A DNA stretch of 17,594 bases from Dysgonamonadaceae bacterium (GTDB lineage: Bacteria > Bacteroidota > Bacteroidia > Bacteroidales > Azobacteroidaceae): the NCBI GenBank assembly GCA_031287395.1, contig JAITTA010000320.1:1-17594 (forward strand), written 5' to 3'. Numbering within the stretch: the stretch's first letter is position 1; the number at the start of each line of letters is the position of its first letter. Position numbers and translations under genes: made by a program. This document shows, piece after piece, positions 6,881 through 14,660 of this stretch. The notes under the pieces were generated by a model. It saw only the letters and a program-made list of their open reading frames with translations, had not been told where the DNA came from and did no database searches.

Positions 6881-8835
6881 TTATGCATCAATATTGGCAT
6901 ACGTAGCATTTTCTTCAATAAATTCCCGGCGGGGAGCAACGTCTTCTCCCATTAGCATGGAAAATACGTGATCGGCCTCAGCGGCATTCTCAATCGAAAC
7001 CTGACGGAGAGTCCTGTTTTCGGGATTCATGGTAGTATCCCAGAGTTGTTCGGCGTTCATCTCTCCGAGACCTTTATAGCGTTGTGTATGTACTTGGTTT
7101 TCGTTTCCATCGGCAAAACGGTCGATGAATGCCTGCCGTTGTTGATCCGTCCAGCAATATTCTTCGTTTTTACCTCTTTTACACAGATAAAGCGGAGGAG
7201 TCGCGATGTAAACATACCCGTTTTCTATTAAAGGTCTCATATGGCGGAAAAAGAAAGTCAGGATCAGGGTAGCAATGTGACTTCCGTCCACGTCGGCATC
7301 AGTCATGATTACGACCTTAGGATACCTGAGATATTCCATATTCCGGGCTTTACTATCTTCTTCCGTTCCGATAGTGACTCCCAGAGCGGTATAAATGTTA
7401 CGGATTTCTTCACTTTCCAACACTTTATGGGCATCGCCTTTTCCACGTTCAGAATTTTTCCCCGCAGTGGCAGGATCGCCTGGAACATACGGTCACGTCC
7501 TTGCTTGGCAGTACCTCCCGCAGAATCTCCTTCGACGAGGAATATCTCGCATTTTTCCGCATCTTTGTCGGAACAATCAGCCAATTTTCCCGGTAACCCT
7601 CCTCCTGCAAGCGGTGATTTGCGCTGTACCATTTCTCTGGCCTTACGGGCCGCATGACGGGCTGTTGCCGCGAGAATCACTTTTTCGACGATGGTTTTCG
7701 CTTCTTTGGGATGTTCTTCAAGGTAGTAACCCAATGCTTCACTTACTGCCATATCGACAGATCCTATTACTTCGTTATTTCCCAATTTTGTTTTGGTTTG
7801 CCCTTCAAATTGGGGTTCTGCGACTTTGATGGAAACGACGGCCGTCAATCCTTCCCGAAAGTCGTCGCCGCTGATTTCCACTTTTACTTTTTCCAGCATT
7901 TTGGAATCTTCGGCATATTTTTTCAATGTCCGGGTCAATCCGCGACGGAATCCGGCCAGATGAGTTCCCCCTTCAATCGTATTGATATTGTTGACATACG
8001 AATACACATTTTCATTATAAGATGTATTGTAGGTCATCGCAACTTCAACAGGAGTCCCCTGTTTTTCGGTGATAATGTGGATCACATCGTCGATCAAAGG
8101 CTCTTTTGCTTCGTCTATGAATTTGACGAATTCCTTTAACCCTTCGGAAGAATAAAAAATTTCGGATTTGAAATTTCCGCCTTCTTTTACCACTCGCTTA
8201 TCCGTAAGAGACAACTTTATCCCGGCATTAAGATATGCCAACTCTCTGAGCCGGGCAGCCAGAATTTCGTATTTGTATTCGGTAACGACAAAAATGGACT
8301 CGTCAGGTTTGAAACTGATCATTGTTCCCGTCTTGTCGGTTTTTCCTACAACAGCGATCTCTGCTAAAGGTTTTCCACAGGAATACTCCTGCATATAGAT
8401 GTTTCCTTCCCTGTATACTTCGGCTTTCAGGTAGATTGATAATGCATTTACGCAAGATACGCCTACTCCGTGTAATCCACCGGAAACTTTATAAGAATCC
8501 TTGTCGAATTTACCTCCGGCATGAAGCACCGTAAGCACCACTTCCAAGGCCGACTTGTTTTCTTTCTTCATGTAATCCACCGGAATACCGCGACCATCGT
8601 CCAACACGGTAATGGAATTATCTTCGTTGATGACGACTTCAATGTTTTTACAATAACCGGCCAAGGCTTCATCGATTGAATTGTCCACGACTTCATAAAC
8701 CAGGTGGTGCAATCCTTTTTGACTGATATCGCCGATATACATTGCCGGACGTTTCCTTACGGCTTCTAAACCTTCCAGTACTTGGATACTATCGGCAGAA
8801 TAACCGCTAGAACCATTTTTAACTTCTTCAATCAT
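6881..8835 (-). CDS. gyrB: DNA gyrase subunit B, interrupted by a one-base frameshift
   Basis: GyrB is the ATPase/Toprim subunit of gyrase, which introduces negative supercoils. The first frame (from the ATG at 8835) has the GHKL ATPase domain: IQVLEGLEAVRKRPAMYIGD, HHLVYEVVDNSIDEALAG, DDGRGIPVD, LHAGGKFD and GGLHGVGVSCVNALS. The transducer domain follows (EPQFEGQTKTKLGN), then the start of Toprim (FLVEGDSAGGTAKQGRDR). After AMP at residues 467-469 the frame goes wrong and stops at 7309. Shifting by one base at 7429-7431 continues as HKVLESEEIRNIYTALG, then DADVDGSHI, the metal-binding Asp motif, and QRYKGLGEMNAEQLW to the stop at 6881. Together the parts give about 651 residues, normal for Bacteroidota GyrB. 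As both halves are otherwise intact, a missing base in the read or a very recent mutation is likely. The QTKTKLGN motif favours GyrB over ParE. Confidence 0.92.
7429..7431 (-). other. gyrB: Frameshift site in gyrB (one C missing from a C-run)
   Basis: On the minus strand the bases read GCG ATG CCC ATA AAG, giving A-M-P-I-K. The conserved protein reads A-M-P-H-K-V-L-E-S, which needs ATG CCx CAT AAA GTG. One base is therefore missing from the proline codon; restoring a fourth C to the CCC run repairs the gene exactly. From 7428 leftwards the second frame is continuous to the stop. Confidence 0.9.
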
Positions 8836-8884
8836 TGTTAGTTAGATATAATTAAACACCTTTTCCTGTTCCGGAAAAAGCTAA

Positions 8885-8892
8885 CAAATATA
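8885..8892 (-). promoter_or_regulatory. Bacteroidota -7 promoter element for gyrB
   Basis: The minus strand reads TATATTTG, a perfect TAnnTTTG; no clear -33 box is seen. Transcription would start near 8879, leaving a leader of about 43 bases before the ATG at 8835. A small stem (CTTTTCC at 8860-8866 against GGAAAAAG at 8873-8880, one bulge) would sit at the very 5' end of this leader. Confidence 0.55.
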
Positions 8893-8932
8893 CGATTTTT
8901 TTTTGAAATAAAGAAGTAAAAAGAGATAAAAA

Positions 8933-9424
8933 TTACCCTGCAAATTCTATCACTTCGAGGTCACGAATATCCTTCCCGTCAATACAAAACCGGATGATAG
9001 TTCTGAGCTGGTGAAATCCTTGTTTTCCTGCAGCTCCGGGATTGATATGCAACAATCTGAGACGGGGATCGTATTGTACTTTCAGGATATGTGAGTGCCC
9101 GCATATAAACAATCCGGGAGGATTATGGAATATTTCCGGTCGCACTTCGGGAGCATACTTTCCCGGATATCCCCCGATGTGGGTTATCCACACATCCAGG
9201 TCTTCCATTCGGAAGCGCAAGTGTTTAGGGCATTGTGTGCGAATGGGGTATCCGTCTATATTTCCATGTACGGCCCGGACCGGTCCGATTAATTCCAGGT
9301 TATTTAAGACATCTGCACTTCCGATGTCCCCCGCATGCCAGATTTCGTCGCAAGGAGAAAAATAAGAATTGAATTTTTCATCCCAATAACCGTGAGTGTC
9401 CGAAAGTAAACCGATTTTTTTCAT
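8933..9424 (-). CDS. YfcE/MJ0936-family metallophosphoesterase (phosphodiesterase)
   Basis: 163 residues, the normal size for the small YfcE/MJ0936 metallophosphodiesterases. All core motifs are present in order: LSDTHG at residues 7-12 (first metal ligands), HAGDIGS, VHGNIDG, THIGGYPG, CGHSHI and INPGAAG. These proteins are cytoplasmic, bind two metal ions and hydrolyse phosphodiesters in vitro; natural substrates are generally unknown. No signal peptide is visible. It diverges from ppk with 56 bases between the starts and lies upstream of gyrB on the same strand, but gyrB has its own promoter in the 97-base gap. Family assignment is certain, physiological role is not. Confidence 0.92.
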   Translation of the reverse strand: MKKIGLLSDTHGYWDEKFNSYFSPCDEIWHAGDIGSADVLNNLELIGPVRAVHGNIDGYPIRTQCPKHLRFRMEDLDVWITHIGGYPGKYAPEVRPEIFHNPPGLFICGHSHILKVQYDPRLRLLHINPGAAGKQGFHQLRTIIRFCIDGKDIRDLEVIEFAG

Positions 9425-9430
9425 TCTTCT

Positions 9431-9460
9431 TTTGTTCTTGACACAAAATTAATACTTTTA
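9431..9460 (+). promoter_or_regulatory. Probable promoter for the ppk operon
   Basis: TTTG at 9431-9434, then 18 bases, then TACTTTTA at 9453-9460, which differs from TAnnTTTG only at the last base. Transcription would start near 9467, 14 bases before the ATG at 9481. It overlaps the divergent phosphodiesterase promoter, so the two may compete. Confidence 0.4.
9444..9451 (-). promoter_or_regulatory. Bacteroidota -7 promoter element for the phosphodiesterase gene
   Basis: The minus strand reads TAATTTTG, which fits TAnnTTTG, 19 bases before the ATG at 9424. No good -33 box is visible. Confidence 0.5.
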
Positions 9461-9480
9461 CACTCAAAATACCGGAGACC

Positions 9481-11517
9481 ATGGAAAAAGATTTCAAGTA
9501 TTTTAATCGTGATGTCAGTTGGTTATCATTCAACTACCGGGTACTATTAGAAGCAGAGGATGAAAATCTCCCGATCTATGAACGGATAAAATTTCTCTCT
9601 ATTCATGCTTCCAACCTGGAAGAATTCTATAAAATCCGGGTATCGGAACACCGGAGTGTGATTATGCGTAAGATCCATTCCGAAGAAAATCCGGCAGAAG
9701 CCGAACAAACTCTGGAAAAAATTAAAAAAGAAGTAACCCGTCAACAGGAAAAGTTTTTCTCCGTTTTCAGGTCAAGCATTCTTCCCGAATTAAACAGGCA
9801 GGGAATCGTACTTTATATGGGACCTGATGTCGAACCTTTCCATCAGGAATTCATTCATCATTTTTTTATTGAAGAGGTTTTTCCTTTTCTTCAGCCGGTA
9901 TTGATACTAAAGGAGCATTTACGTATCTTTATTCGGGACAACCGTCTTTACCAGGTCGTTCAATTATTGAGGAAAGACCTTTTTCCGCAGTATTATTATG
10001 CGCTCCTAAAAATTCCATATGCAAAAATTCCCCGTTTTATAGAATTACCCAAACACGACGGGAAACATTATTTCATGTTTGCCGAAGATTTGATTGCCGC
10101 TAATCTGCAATATGTATTTCCCGGTTTTGAAGTGATGGGATCTTACAATGTAAAAATATCCAGGGACGCCGATATTTATATTGATGAGGTCATTGAAACC
10201 AGTGATGAAGATTTGGTGGAAACGATTATACGGGAAGTCAAAAAGCGGAAAATCGGGGATTTGAGCAGGTTTGTATATGACCGGAATATGCCTCCGGAAT
10301 GTTTGCAATATATTTGTGAAGCCTTTCATATTTTCCCGGAAGATCTGATTCCGGACAATGTTCATCTTAATATGGAGAATCTGATAAAGCTCCCCAATCC
10401 TTGTGGAAAAGATCTGGAACGGGAAGCTTTGATCCCTATCCGGATACCGCAATTGGAAACCAATGATGTTTTTCAGGTTATCCGGAAAAAGGATGTATTT
10501 TTGTTTTATCCGTATCATACCTTCGATTATTTCACCGGTTTTCTTTACCAGGCGTCGTTTGCTCCGGAAGTGGAAGAAATTTTGCTGACCCAATACCGGG
10601 TTGCACAGGATTCGGAGGTGATCAGCCACCTGATCAGTGCTGCGAGAGGGGGGAAAAAAGTAACTGTTTTTGTGGAACTGAAGGCTCGTTTTGACGAAGA
10701 AAATAACCTGTTTACGGCGGAAGCGATGAAACAGGCCGGAATTCGTATTATTTACAGCCTTCCAGGACTCAAAGTGCATGCAAAAGTGGCTTTGGTGAGA
10801 GAGAAATCCGGCCAGTCGTATGCTTATTTAAGTACCGGTAATTTCAATGAAAAAACGGCTCGGATTTATAGTGACATGGCTATTATGACAGCCAACAAAA
10901 AGCTAACCGGAGAGATCATACAGGTTTTTGAAGTTCTGGAAGGAAAAGGGGAAAAAACGGAATTTAATAACCTGCTGGTAGCACAGTTTAACATGGTACC
11001 CCGGTTAACAGATATGATCCGGCGGGAGGTAGAGCATGTACGGAAAGGGGAGAAAAGCTATATTCTACTTAAAATGAATTCGTTACAGGATAAACTCATG
11101 ATCGATGAATTATATAAAGCTTCTCTTGCAGGAGTGGAAATCGATTTGATAATCCGCGGTATCTGTTGTTTGATTCCAAATCAGCCTTATAGTAAGAATA
11201 TACGCATTACAAGGATTGTCGATCAGTTTCTGGAACACTCCAGGATATGGTATTTTTACAATAATGGGAAAGACGAATTGTATCTGACTTCGGCCGATTG
11301 GATGAAGCGTAACTTATATCGCCGGATTGAAACGGCTTTTCCGGTTTATGACTCCGAAATCAAACAACAAATTATTGATATACTGCAAATTCAGCTACAG
11401 GATAATCAGAAAGCATGTTTTATTGATGAACATTTGAATCATATTTTTAAAAGAAACAATAAAGAAAAACCGATAAGAGCCCAGGGTGATACATACAATT
11501 ATTTACTGAAAAAATAA
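9481..11517 (+). CDS. ppk1: Polyphosphate kinase 1 (PPK1)
   Basis: 678 residues, the expected length. PPK1 makes inorganic polyphosphate from ATP at the cytoplasmic face of the membrane. The N-terminal domain begins with NRDVSWLSFNYRVLLEA, NLPIYERIKFLSIHASNLEEFYKIRV, typical of the family. The catalytic C-terminal domains show ARGGKKVTVFVELKARFDEENN and LKVHAKVALV, whose His433 corresponds to the autophosphorylated histidine (His435 in the E. coli enzyme). STGNFNEKTARIYSDMAI follows, then LEHSRIWYF with His586, the second conserved catalytic histidine. It leads a tight gene string: the symporter starts 8 bases after its stop, and sigma and fecR follow. Polyphosphate is tied to stress and starvation responses in other bacteria. 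Confidence 0.96.
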   Translation: MEKDFKYFNRDVSWLSFNYRVLLEAEDENLPIYERIKFLSIHASNLEEFYKIRVSEHRSVIMRKIHSEENPAEAEQTLEKIKKEVTRQQEKFFSVFRSSILPELNRQGIVLYMGPDVEPFHQEFIHHFFIEEVFPFLQPVLILKEHLRIFIRDNRLYQVVQLLRKDLFPQYYYALLKIPYAKIPRFIELPKHDGKHYFMFAEDLIAANLQYVFPGFEVMGSYNVKISRDADIYIDEVIETSDEDLVETIIREVKKRKIGDLSRFVYDRNMPPECLQYICEAFHIFPEDLIPDNVHLNMENLIKLPNPCGKDLEREALIPIRIPQLETNDVFQVIRKKDVFLFYPYHTFDYFTGFLYQASFAPEVEEILLTQYRVAQDSEVISHLISAARGGKKVTVFVELKARFDEENNLFTAEAMKQAGIRIIYSLPGLKVHAKVALVREKSGQSYAYLSTGNFNEKTARIYSDMAIMTANKKLTGEIIQVFEVLEGKGEKTEFNNLLVAQFNMVPRLTDMIRREVEHVRKGEKSYILLKMNSLQDKLMIDELYKASLAGVEIDLIIRGICCLIPNQPYSKNIRITRIVDQFLEHSRIWYFYNNGKDELYLTSADWMKRNLYRRIETAFPVYDSEIKQQIIDILQIQLQDNQKACFIDEHLNHIFKRNNKEKPIRAQGDTYNYLLKK

Positions 11518-11525
11518 CCTGATTT

Positions 11526-12983
11526 ATGAATGGAATACTAATCCTGATAATCATTATCTGCTATTTTTCTATTTTATTGCTGATTTCGCACATCATCGGG
11601 AAAAAACATTCGGAGAATGATGCGTTTTTTCTTGGTAACCGTAAATCCCCTTGGTATATTGTGGCTTTCGGAATGATCGGTTCTTCATTGTCCGGAGTTA
11701 CTTTTGTTTCCGTTCCCGGAATGGTTGGGAATTTTGACATGACTTACATGCAGATGGTGTTTGGTTTTTTGTTGGGTTATGCCGTGATCGCCTTTATTTT
11801 ATTGCCGCTTTATTACAGGATGAATCTGGTCAGTATCTATTCCTGGCTGGAAACGCGTATAGGAGTACGGGCGTACAAAACAGGGGCTTCATTTTTTCTG
11901 ATATCCCGTACTGCCGGATCGGCTGCGCGTTTGTATGTAGCTGTTTTGATACTTCAAACCTATGTTTTTGATGCCTGGAATATTCCTTTCGGATTCACGG
12001 CGGCAGGATTCCTCTTAATGATCTGGCTTTATACTTTCAGAAGTGGGATACGGGTTATCGTTTGGACAGATTTGCTGCAAACTTTTTTCCTGCTGACCGC
12101 CCTATTCCTGATTATATGGCAAGTAGCACAGAAAATGGATCTGGATTTTTCCGGGATAGTCACGTCGGTAAAGGAAAATCCTCATTTTCGGATGTTTGTA
12201 TTCGACGACTGGCATAGCCGGCAGAATTTTTTCAAACAGTTTATCAGCGGAATGTTTGTAACGATTGCCATGACCGGTATCGACCAGGAAATGATGCAAA
12301 AAAATTTGTCGTGCAAGAATCTGAAAGCCGCGCAAAAAAATATTTGTTCTTATAGCCTGTCTTTTATTCCGGTTAATTTTTTATTTTTATGTCTTGGAAT
12401 TCTTCTGATTCATTTTGCCGATACGAATCGGATCACCCTTCCTCCAATGGGCGACGATATCCTTCCGATGTTGGTTTCCGAAGGTTTTCTTGGGATACCG
12501 TCATTGGTATTTTTTACAATCGGGATTATTGCCGTGACTTTCGCCAGTGTCGATTCTGCTTTGACTGGCCTGACGACTTCCATTTGCGTCGATATGATCG
12601 GAATAAAAAAGTATGAAGAAAAGAAGGCTAAAAGTATTCGCATTGGAGTGCATTTGGCCCTTTCATTGTTTTTCATAGCAATCATGCTGATATTCAGGGC
12701 GATCAACAATACCAGTATCATTGATACTTTTTATATGATTATTTCTTATACTTATGGCCCGTTGTTAGGCTTGTTTGCTTTCGGAATTCTTTTCAAGAAG
12801 CGCCGGACTAACGATAAATTTGTACCATACATTTGTGTTGCAGCACCCTTGATTTGCTTCGCCGTCGACAGAATCCTGAATGTAATTACCGGTTACCGTT
12901 TCGGGTATGAACTGTTGATTGTCAATTCTTTGTTGGTAGTGTTTGGTTTGTTTTTAATTCGGAAGAAAGATAAAATAATATGA
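11526..12983 (+). CDS. Sodium:solute symporter (SSS family)
   Basis: 485 residues with about 13 hydrophobic segments. The pattern near the start (FFLGNRKSPWYIVAFGMIGSSLSGVTFVSVPG) and the later TAGSAARLYVAV and FVTIAMTGIDQEMMQKNLSCKN stretches place it in the SSS family of Na+-coupled inner-membrane importers. Substrates of this family include sugars, sialic acids, amino acids and vitamins, and none can be assigned here. The ATG lies 8 bases after the ppk stop, and the TGA at 12981-12983 overlaps the sigma factor's ATG (ATGA). Its translation should therefore be coupled to the sigma gene. It may import a breakdown product of whatever the downstream SusC system captures, but that is inferred only from position. 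Confidence 0.9.
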   Translation: MNGILILIIIICYFSILLLISHIIGKKHSENDAFFLGNRKSPWYIVAFGMIGSSLSGVTFVSVPGMVGNFDMTYMQMVFGFLLGYAVIAFILLPLYYRMNLVSIYSWLETRIGVRAYKTGASFFLISRTAGSAARLYVAVLILQTYVFDAWNIPFGFTAAGFLLMIWLYTFRSGIRVIVWTDLLQTFFLLTALFLIIWQVAQKMDLDFSGIVTSVKENPHFRMFVFDDWHSRQNFFKQFISGMFVTIAMTGIDQEMMQKNLSCKNLKAAQKNICSYSLSFIPVNFLFLCLGILLIHFADTNRITLPPMGDDILPMLVSEGFLGIPSLVFFTIGIIAVTFASVDSALTGLTTSICVDMIGIKKYEEKKAKSIRIGVHLALSLFFIAIMLIFRAINNTSIIDTFYMIISYTYGPLLGLFAFGILFKKRRTNDKFVPYICVAAPLICFAVDRILNVITGYRFGYELLIVNSLLVVFGLFLIRKKDKII

Positions 12984-13573
12984 GTGAAATATCCGAATTG
13001 GTCGCATTTAATAAATTGTTTGAAAGCCGCTATAAGCAATTCATCCGGTTTGCAAATTCATACGTCAGGGATACGACTGTCGCTGAGGATTTTACGGCCG
13101 AAGCTTTTATGCGTTACTGGGAAAACCGGCATACCTTGCTTCCCGGGACGAACCCGTCGGCATATGTATTGACCGTCCTCAGGAATAAATGTCTTAATTA
13201 TCTGCAACACCTGCAAGTGCATCAGGAAATGATTGAAAAACTGAAAGGCCTTGCCCAAAGAGAATTGGATGCCAGGATTGCAATGTTATGGGCATGTGAC
13301 CCAACTGAACTTTATTCTGTTGAAATACAGGAAATTGTCAAAAAAACGTTATGCAAACTTCCTGAAAAAACCCGCATGATATTTCAAATGAGCAGGGACG
13401 AAAATCTCTCGCATACGGAGATTTCCCGGTTAGTCGGATTGGGAAATAAAAGTATCGAATTTCATATCTCCAAAGCGATGAAGGCGTTACGCATTGCCCT
13501 TAAAGAATATCTCTCCTTTTTTTTAGGGGCTTTTATCTTTCGACTGTTATTTATGTATAACAAGATTTTTTAA
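12980..13573 (+). CDS. ECF-type RNA polymerase sigma factor
   Basis: 197 residues. Region 2 is visible at about residues 12-50 (FESRYKQFIRFANSYVRD, AEDFTAEAFMRYWENR), which binds core polymerase and the -10 region. Region 4 at about residues 121-175 (LPEKTRMIFQMSRDENLSHTEISRLVGLGNKSIEFHISKAMKALR) has the helix-turn-helix that reads the -35 region. The HTEIS-RLVGLGNKSIEFHISKAM pattern is typical of Bacteroidota ECF factors paired with FecR. The chain ends in a hydrophobic tail (FFLGAFIFRLLFMYNKIF) with possible membrane affinity. Its ATG overlaps the symporter stop, and fecR follows after 19 bases. It should be held by FecR until the receptor signals, then transcribe the susC operon. Confidence 0.93.
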   Translation: MSEISELVAFNKLFESRYKQFIRFANSYVRDTTVAEDFTAEAFMRYWENRHTLLPGTNPSAYVLTVLRNKCLNYLQHLQVHQEMIEKLKGLAQRELDARIAMLWACDPTELYSVEIQEIVKKTLCKLPEKTRMIFQMSRDENLSHTEISRLVGLGNKSIEFHISKAMKALRIALKEYLSFFLGAFIFRLLFMYNKIF

Positions 13574-13592
13574 TATACGATAACATTATTAA

Positions 13593-14531
13593 ATGAATCG
13601 ACTATTATACAAATTCTTTTCGGGAAAAGCCTCTGATGAAGAAATCAGGCAGGCGCTCGATTGGATGGAGAAAACTGAAGAAAACAGGAAAGAATTTTTT
13701 CAGGAACGGAAAATATACGATGCTCTATTGCTTTCCGAAGATAAAATTTTTAATGAAACTCCGGGCAGTCTCATGAGATGGACTCCATTTATCGGAAAAG
13801 CGCTCCGGATAGCGGCCATTTTCATCTTTGCTTTTGTCTTATCTTACTTTTATTATAGCCGTAATAATAAATCCGGGCCGGTCACGGCAATGAATTCGAT
13901 CACCGTACCTGCAGGACAACGGGTCAACCTGACTCTGGGAGACGGGACTGACGTCTGGCTCAATGCGCGTACCACATTCCGGTATCCTACTTCGTTCGAT
14001 TCGAATGTGCGACTGGTATACCTGGACGGCGAAGCGTATTTTAACGTTGCGGAAGACAAACAAAAACCATTTATGATAGATACCAAAAAGTATAAAGTAG
14101 GGGTTTTTGGAACTCAGTTTAACCTGCTGGCATATTCCGGTAACGACATATTTCAAACGGCGCTGATGGAAGGAAGCGTCGCTCTTGAGTCGAAAACAGA
14201 CAAGCTTCGGAAGCTAACGTTGCTTCCCAATCAGATGGCTTCCGAAAAAGACGGACGGTTGGAGGTTTCGACAATTACGAATTACGATCCTTTCCGGTGG
14301 AAAGAAGGATTGATTTGTTTTCGGGATCAGCCTTTTAACGAGGTCATGTACGAATTTGAAAAAAGCTATGGAATAAAAATTATAATTAATAATAAAAAAG
14401 TATCTAAATATACTTATACGGGAAAACTCAGGCAATCCGATGGGATAAATCATGCTATGAGGACACTCCAACTCAGTATTTCTTTTCAATTTCACCGGGA
14501 TGATGAAAATAACATTATTTATATTGAATAA
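13593..14531 (+). CDS. FecR-family anti-sigma factor (transmembrane)
   Basis: 312 residues. Residues 1-65 are a short cytoplasmic sigma-binding segment. One membrane span lies at about 70-88 (LRIAAIFIFAFVLSYFYY). The periplasmic FecR domain follows: SITVPAGQRVNLTLGDGTDVWLNA, YLDGEAYFNVAEDKQKPFMI, VGVFGTQFNLLAY and ALMEGSVAL. The C-terminal portion (FRDQPFNEVMYEFEKSYGIKI through KYTYTGKLRQSDGI to the end) matches the domain found at the end of Bacteroidota FecR proteins, which contacts the STN domain of the receptor. It should hold the upstream sigma factor inactive, or help activate it, depending on the receptor's ligand state. It sits in canonical order sigma, FecR, SusC and is separated from susC by a 128-base leader with regulatory features. 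Confidence 0.94.
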   Translation: MNRLLYKFFSGKASDEEIRQALDWMEKTEENRKEFFQERKIYDALLLSEDKIFNETPGSLMRWTPFIGKALRIAAIFIFAFVLSYFYYSRNNKSGPVTAMNSITVPAGQRVNLTLGDGTDVWLNARTTFRYPTSFDSNVRLVYLDGEAYFNVAEDKQKPFMIDTKKYKVGVFGTQFNLLAYSGNDIFQTALMEGSVALESKTDKLRKLTLLPNQMASEKDGRLEVSTITNYDPFRWKEGLICFRDQPFNEVMYEFEKSYGIKIIINNKKVSKYTYTGKLRQSDGINHAMRTLQLSISFQFHRDDENNIIYIE

Positions 14532-14571
14532 CAATTTAATTTTTAACGCCTATGGAAAATGATAATGATTT

Positions 14572-14647
14572 ATAAAAATGCCGGGCGGCGCTCCAACACC
14601 CCCGGCTCTTTAAAAAATGCAATTTAAAAGTCGTATTAACTCTTAAA
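14572..14647 (-). ncRNA. Predicted cis-antisense RNA opposite the susC leader (DonS-like)
   Basis: On the minus strand a TAACTTTG element (14660-14653) would start transcription near 14647. The transcript would cross the leader and reach a GC-rich hairpin (GCCGGG paired with CCCGGC, 14606-14580) followed by ATTTTTAT, a normal intrinsic-terminator shape in this direction. The predicted RNA is about 75 nt and fully complementary to the region upstream of the susC ATG. Cis-antisense RNAs of similar size opposite susC leaders are known from Bacteroides polysaccharide-utilisation loci (for example DonS), where they repress the operon. Here no RNA data exist, and the -33 box is weak (CTTC 20 bases upstream). 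Confidence 0.5.
14575..14606 (-). terminator. GC-rich hairpin in the fecR-susC leader, terminator-like on the minus strand
   Basis: Bases 14580-14585 (GCCGGG) pair with 14601-14606 (CCCGGC). Beyond a bulged C at 14586, 14587-14588 (GG) pair with 14599-14600 (CC), leaving a 10-base loop CGCTCCAACA. Reading the minus strand, the stem is followed by ATTTTTAT. Reading the plus strand, it is followed by the weaker TCTTTAAA, so it may also attenuate read-through from fecR into susC. Confidence 0.6.
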
Positions 14648-14652
14648 GTTTA

Positions 14653-14660
14653 CAAAGTTA
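14653..14660 (-). promoter_or_regulatory. Minus-strand Bacteroidota -7 element overlapping the susC start
   Basis: The minus strand reads TAACTTTG, which fits TAnnTTTG. It points away from susC into the leader and its first base is opposite the A of the susC ATG. It is the proposed promoter of the antisense RNA at 14572-14647. Confidence 0.45.

Noticed and set aside
7427..7440. Programmed ribosomal frameshifting in gyrB
   Set aside because: Restoring the frame needs a -1 slip at ATG-CCC-ATA, which is not a slippery X-XXY-YYZ heptamer, and gyrB is not known to use frameshifting. A missing base is simpler.
10045..10779. A 244-codon minus-strand open frame inside ppk
   Set aside because: It lies wholly inside the conserved catalytic part of PPK1 and shows no family motif of its own.
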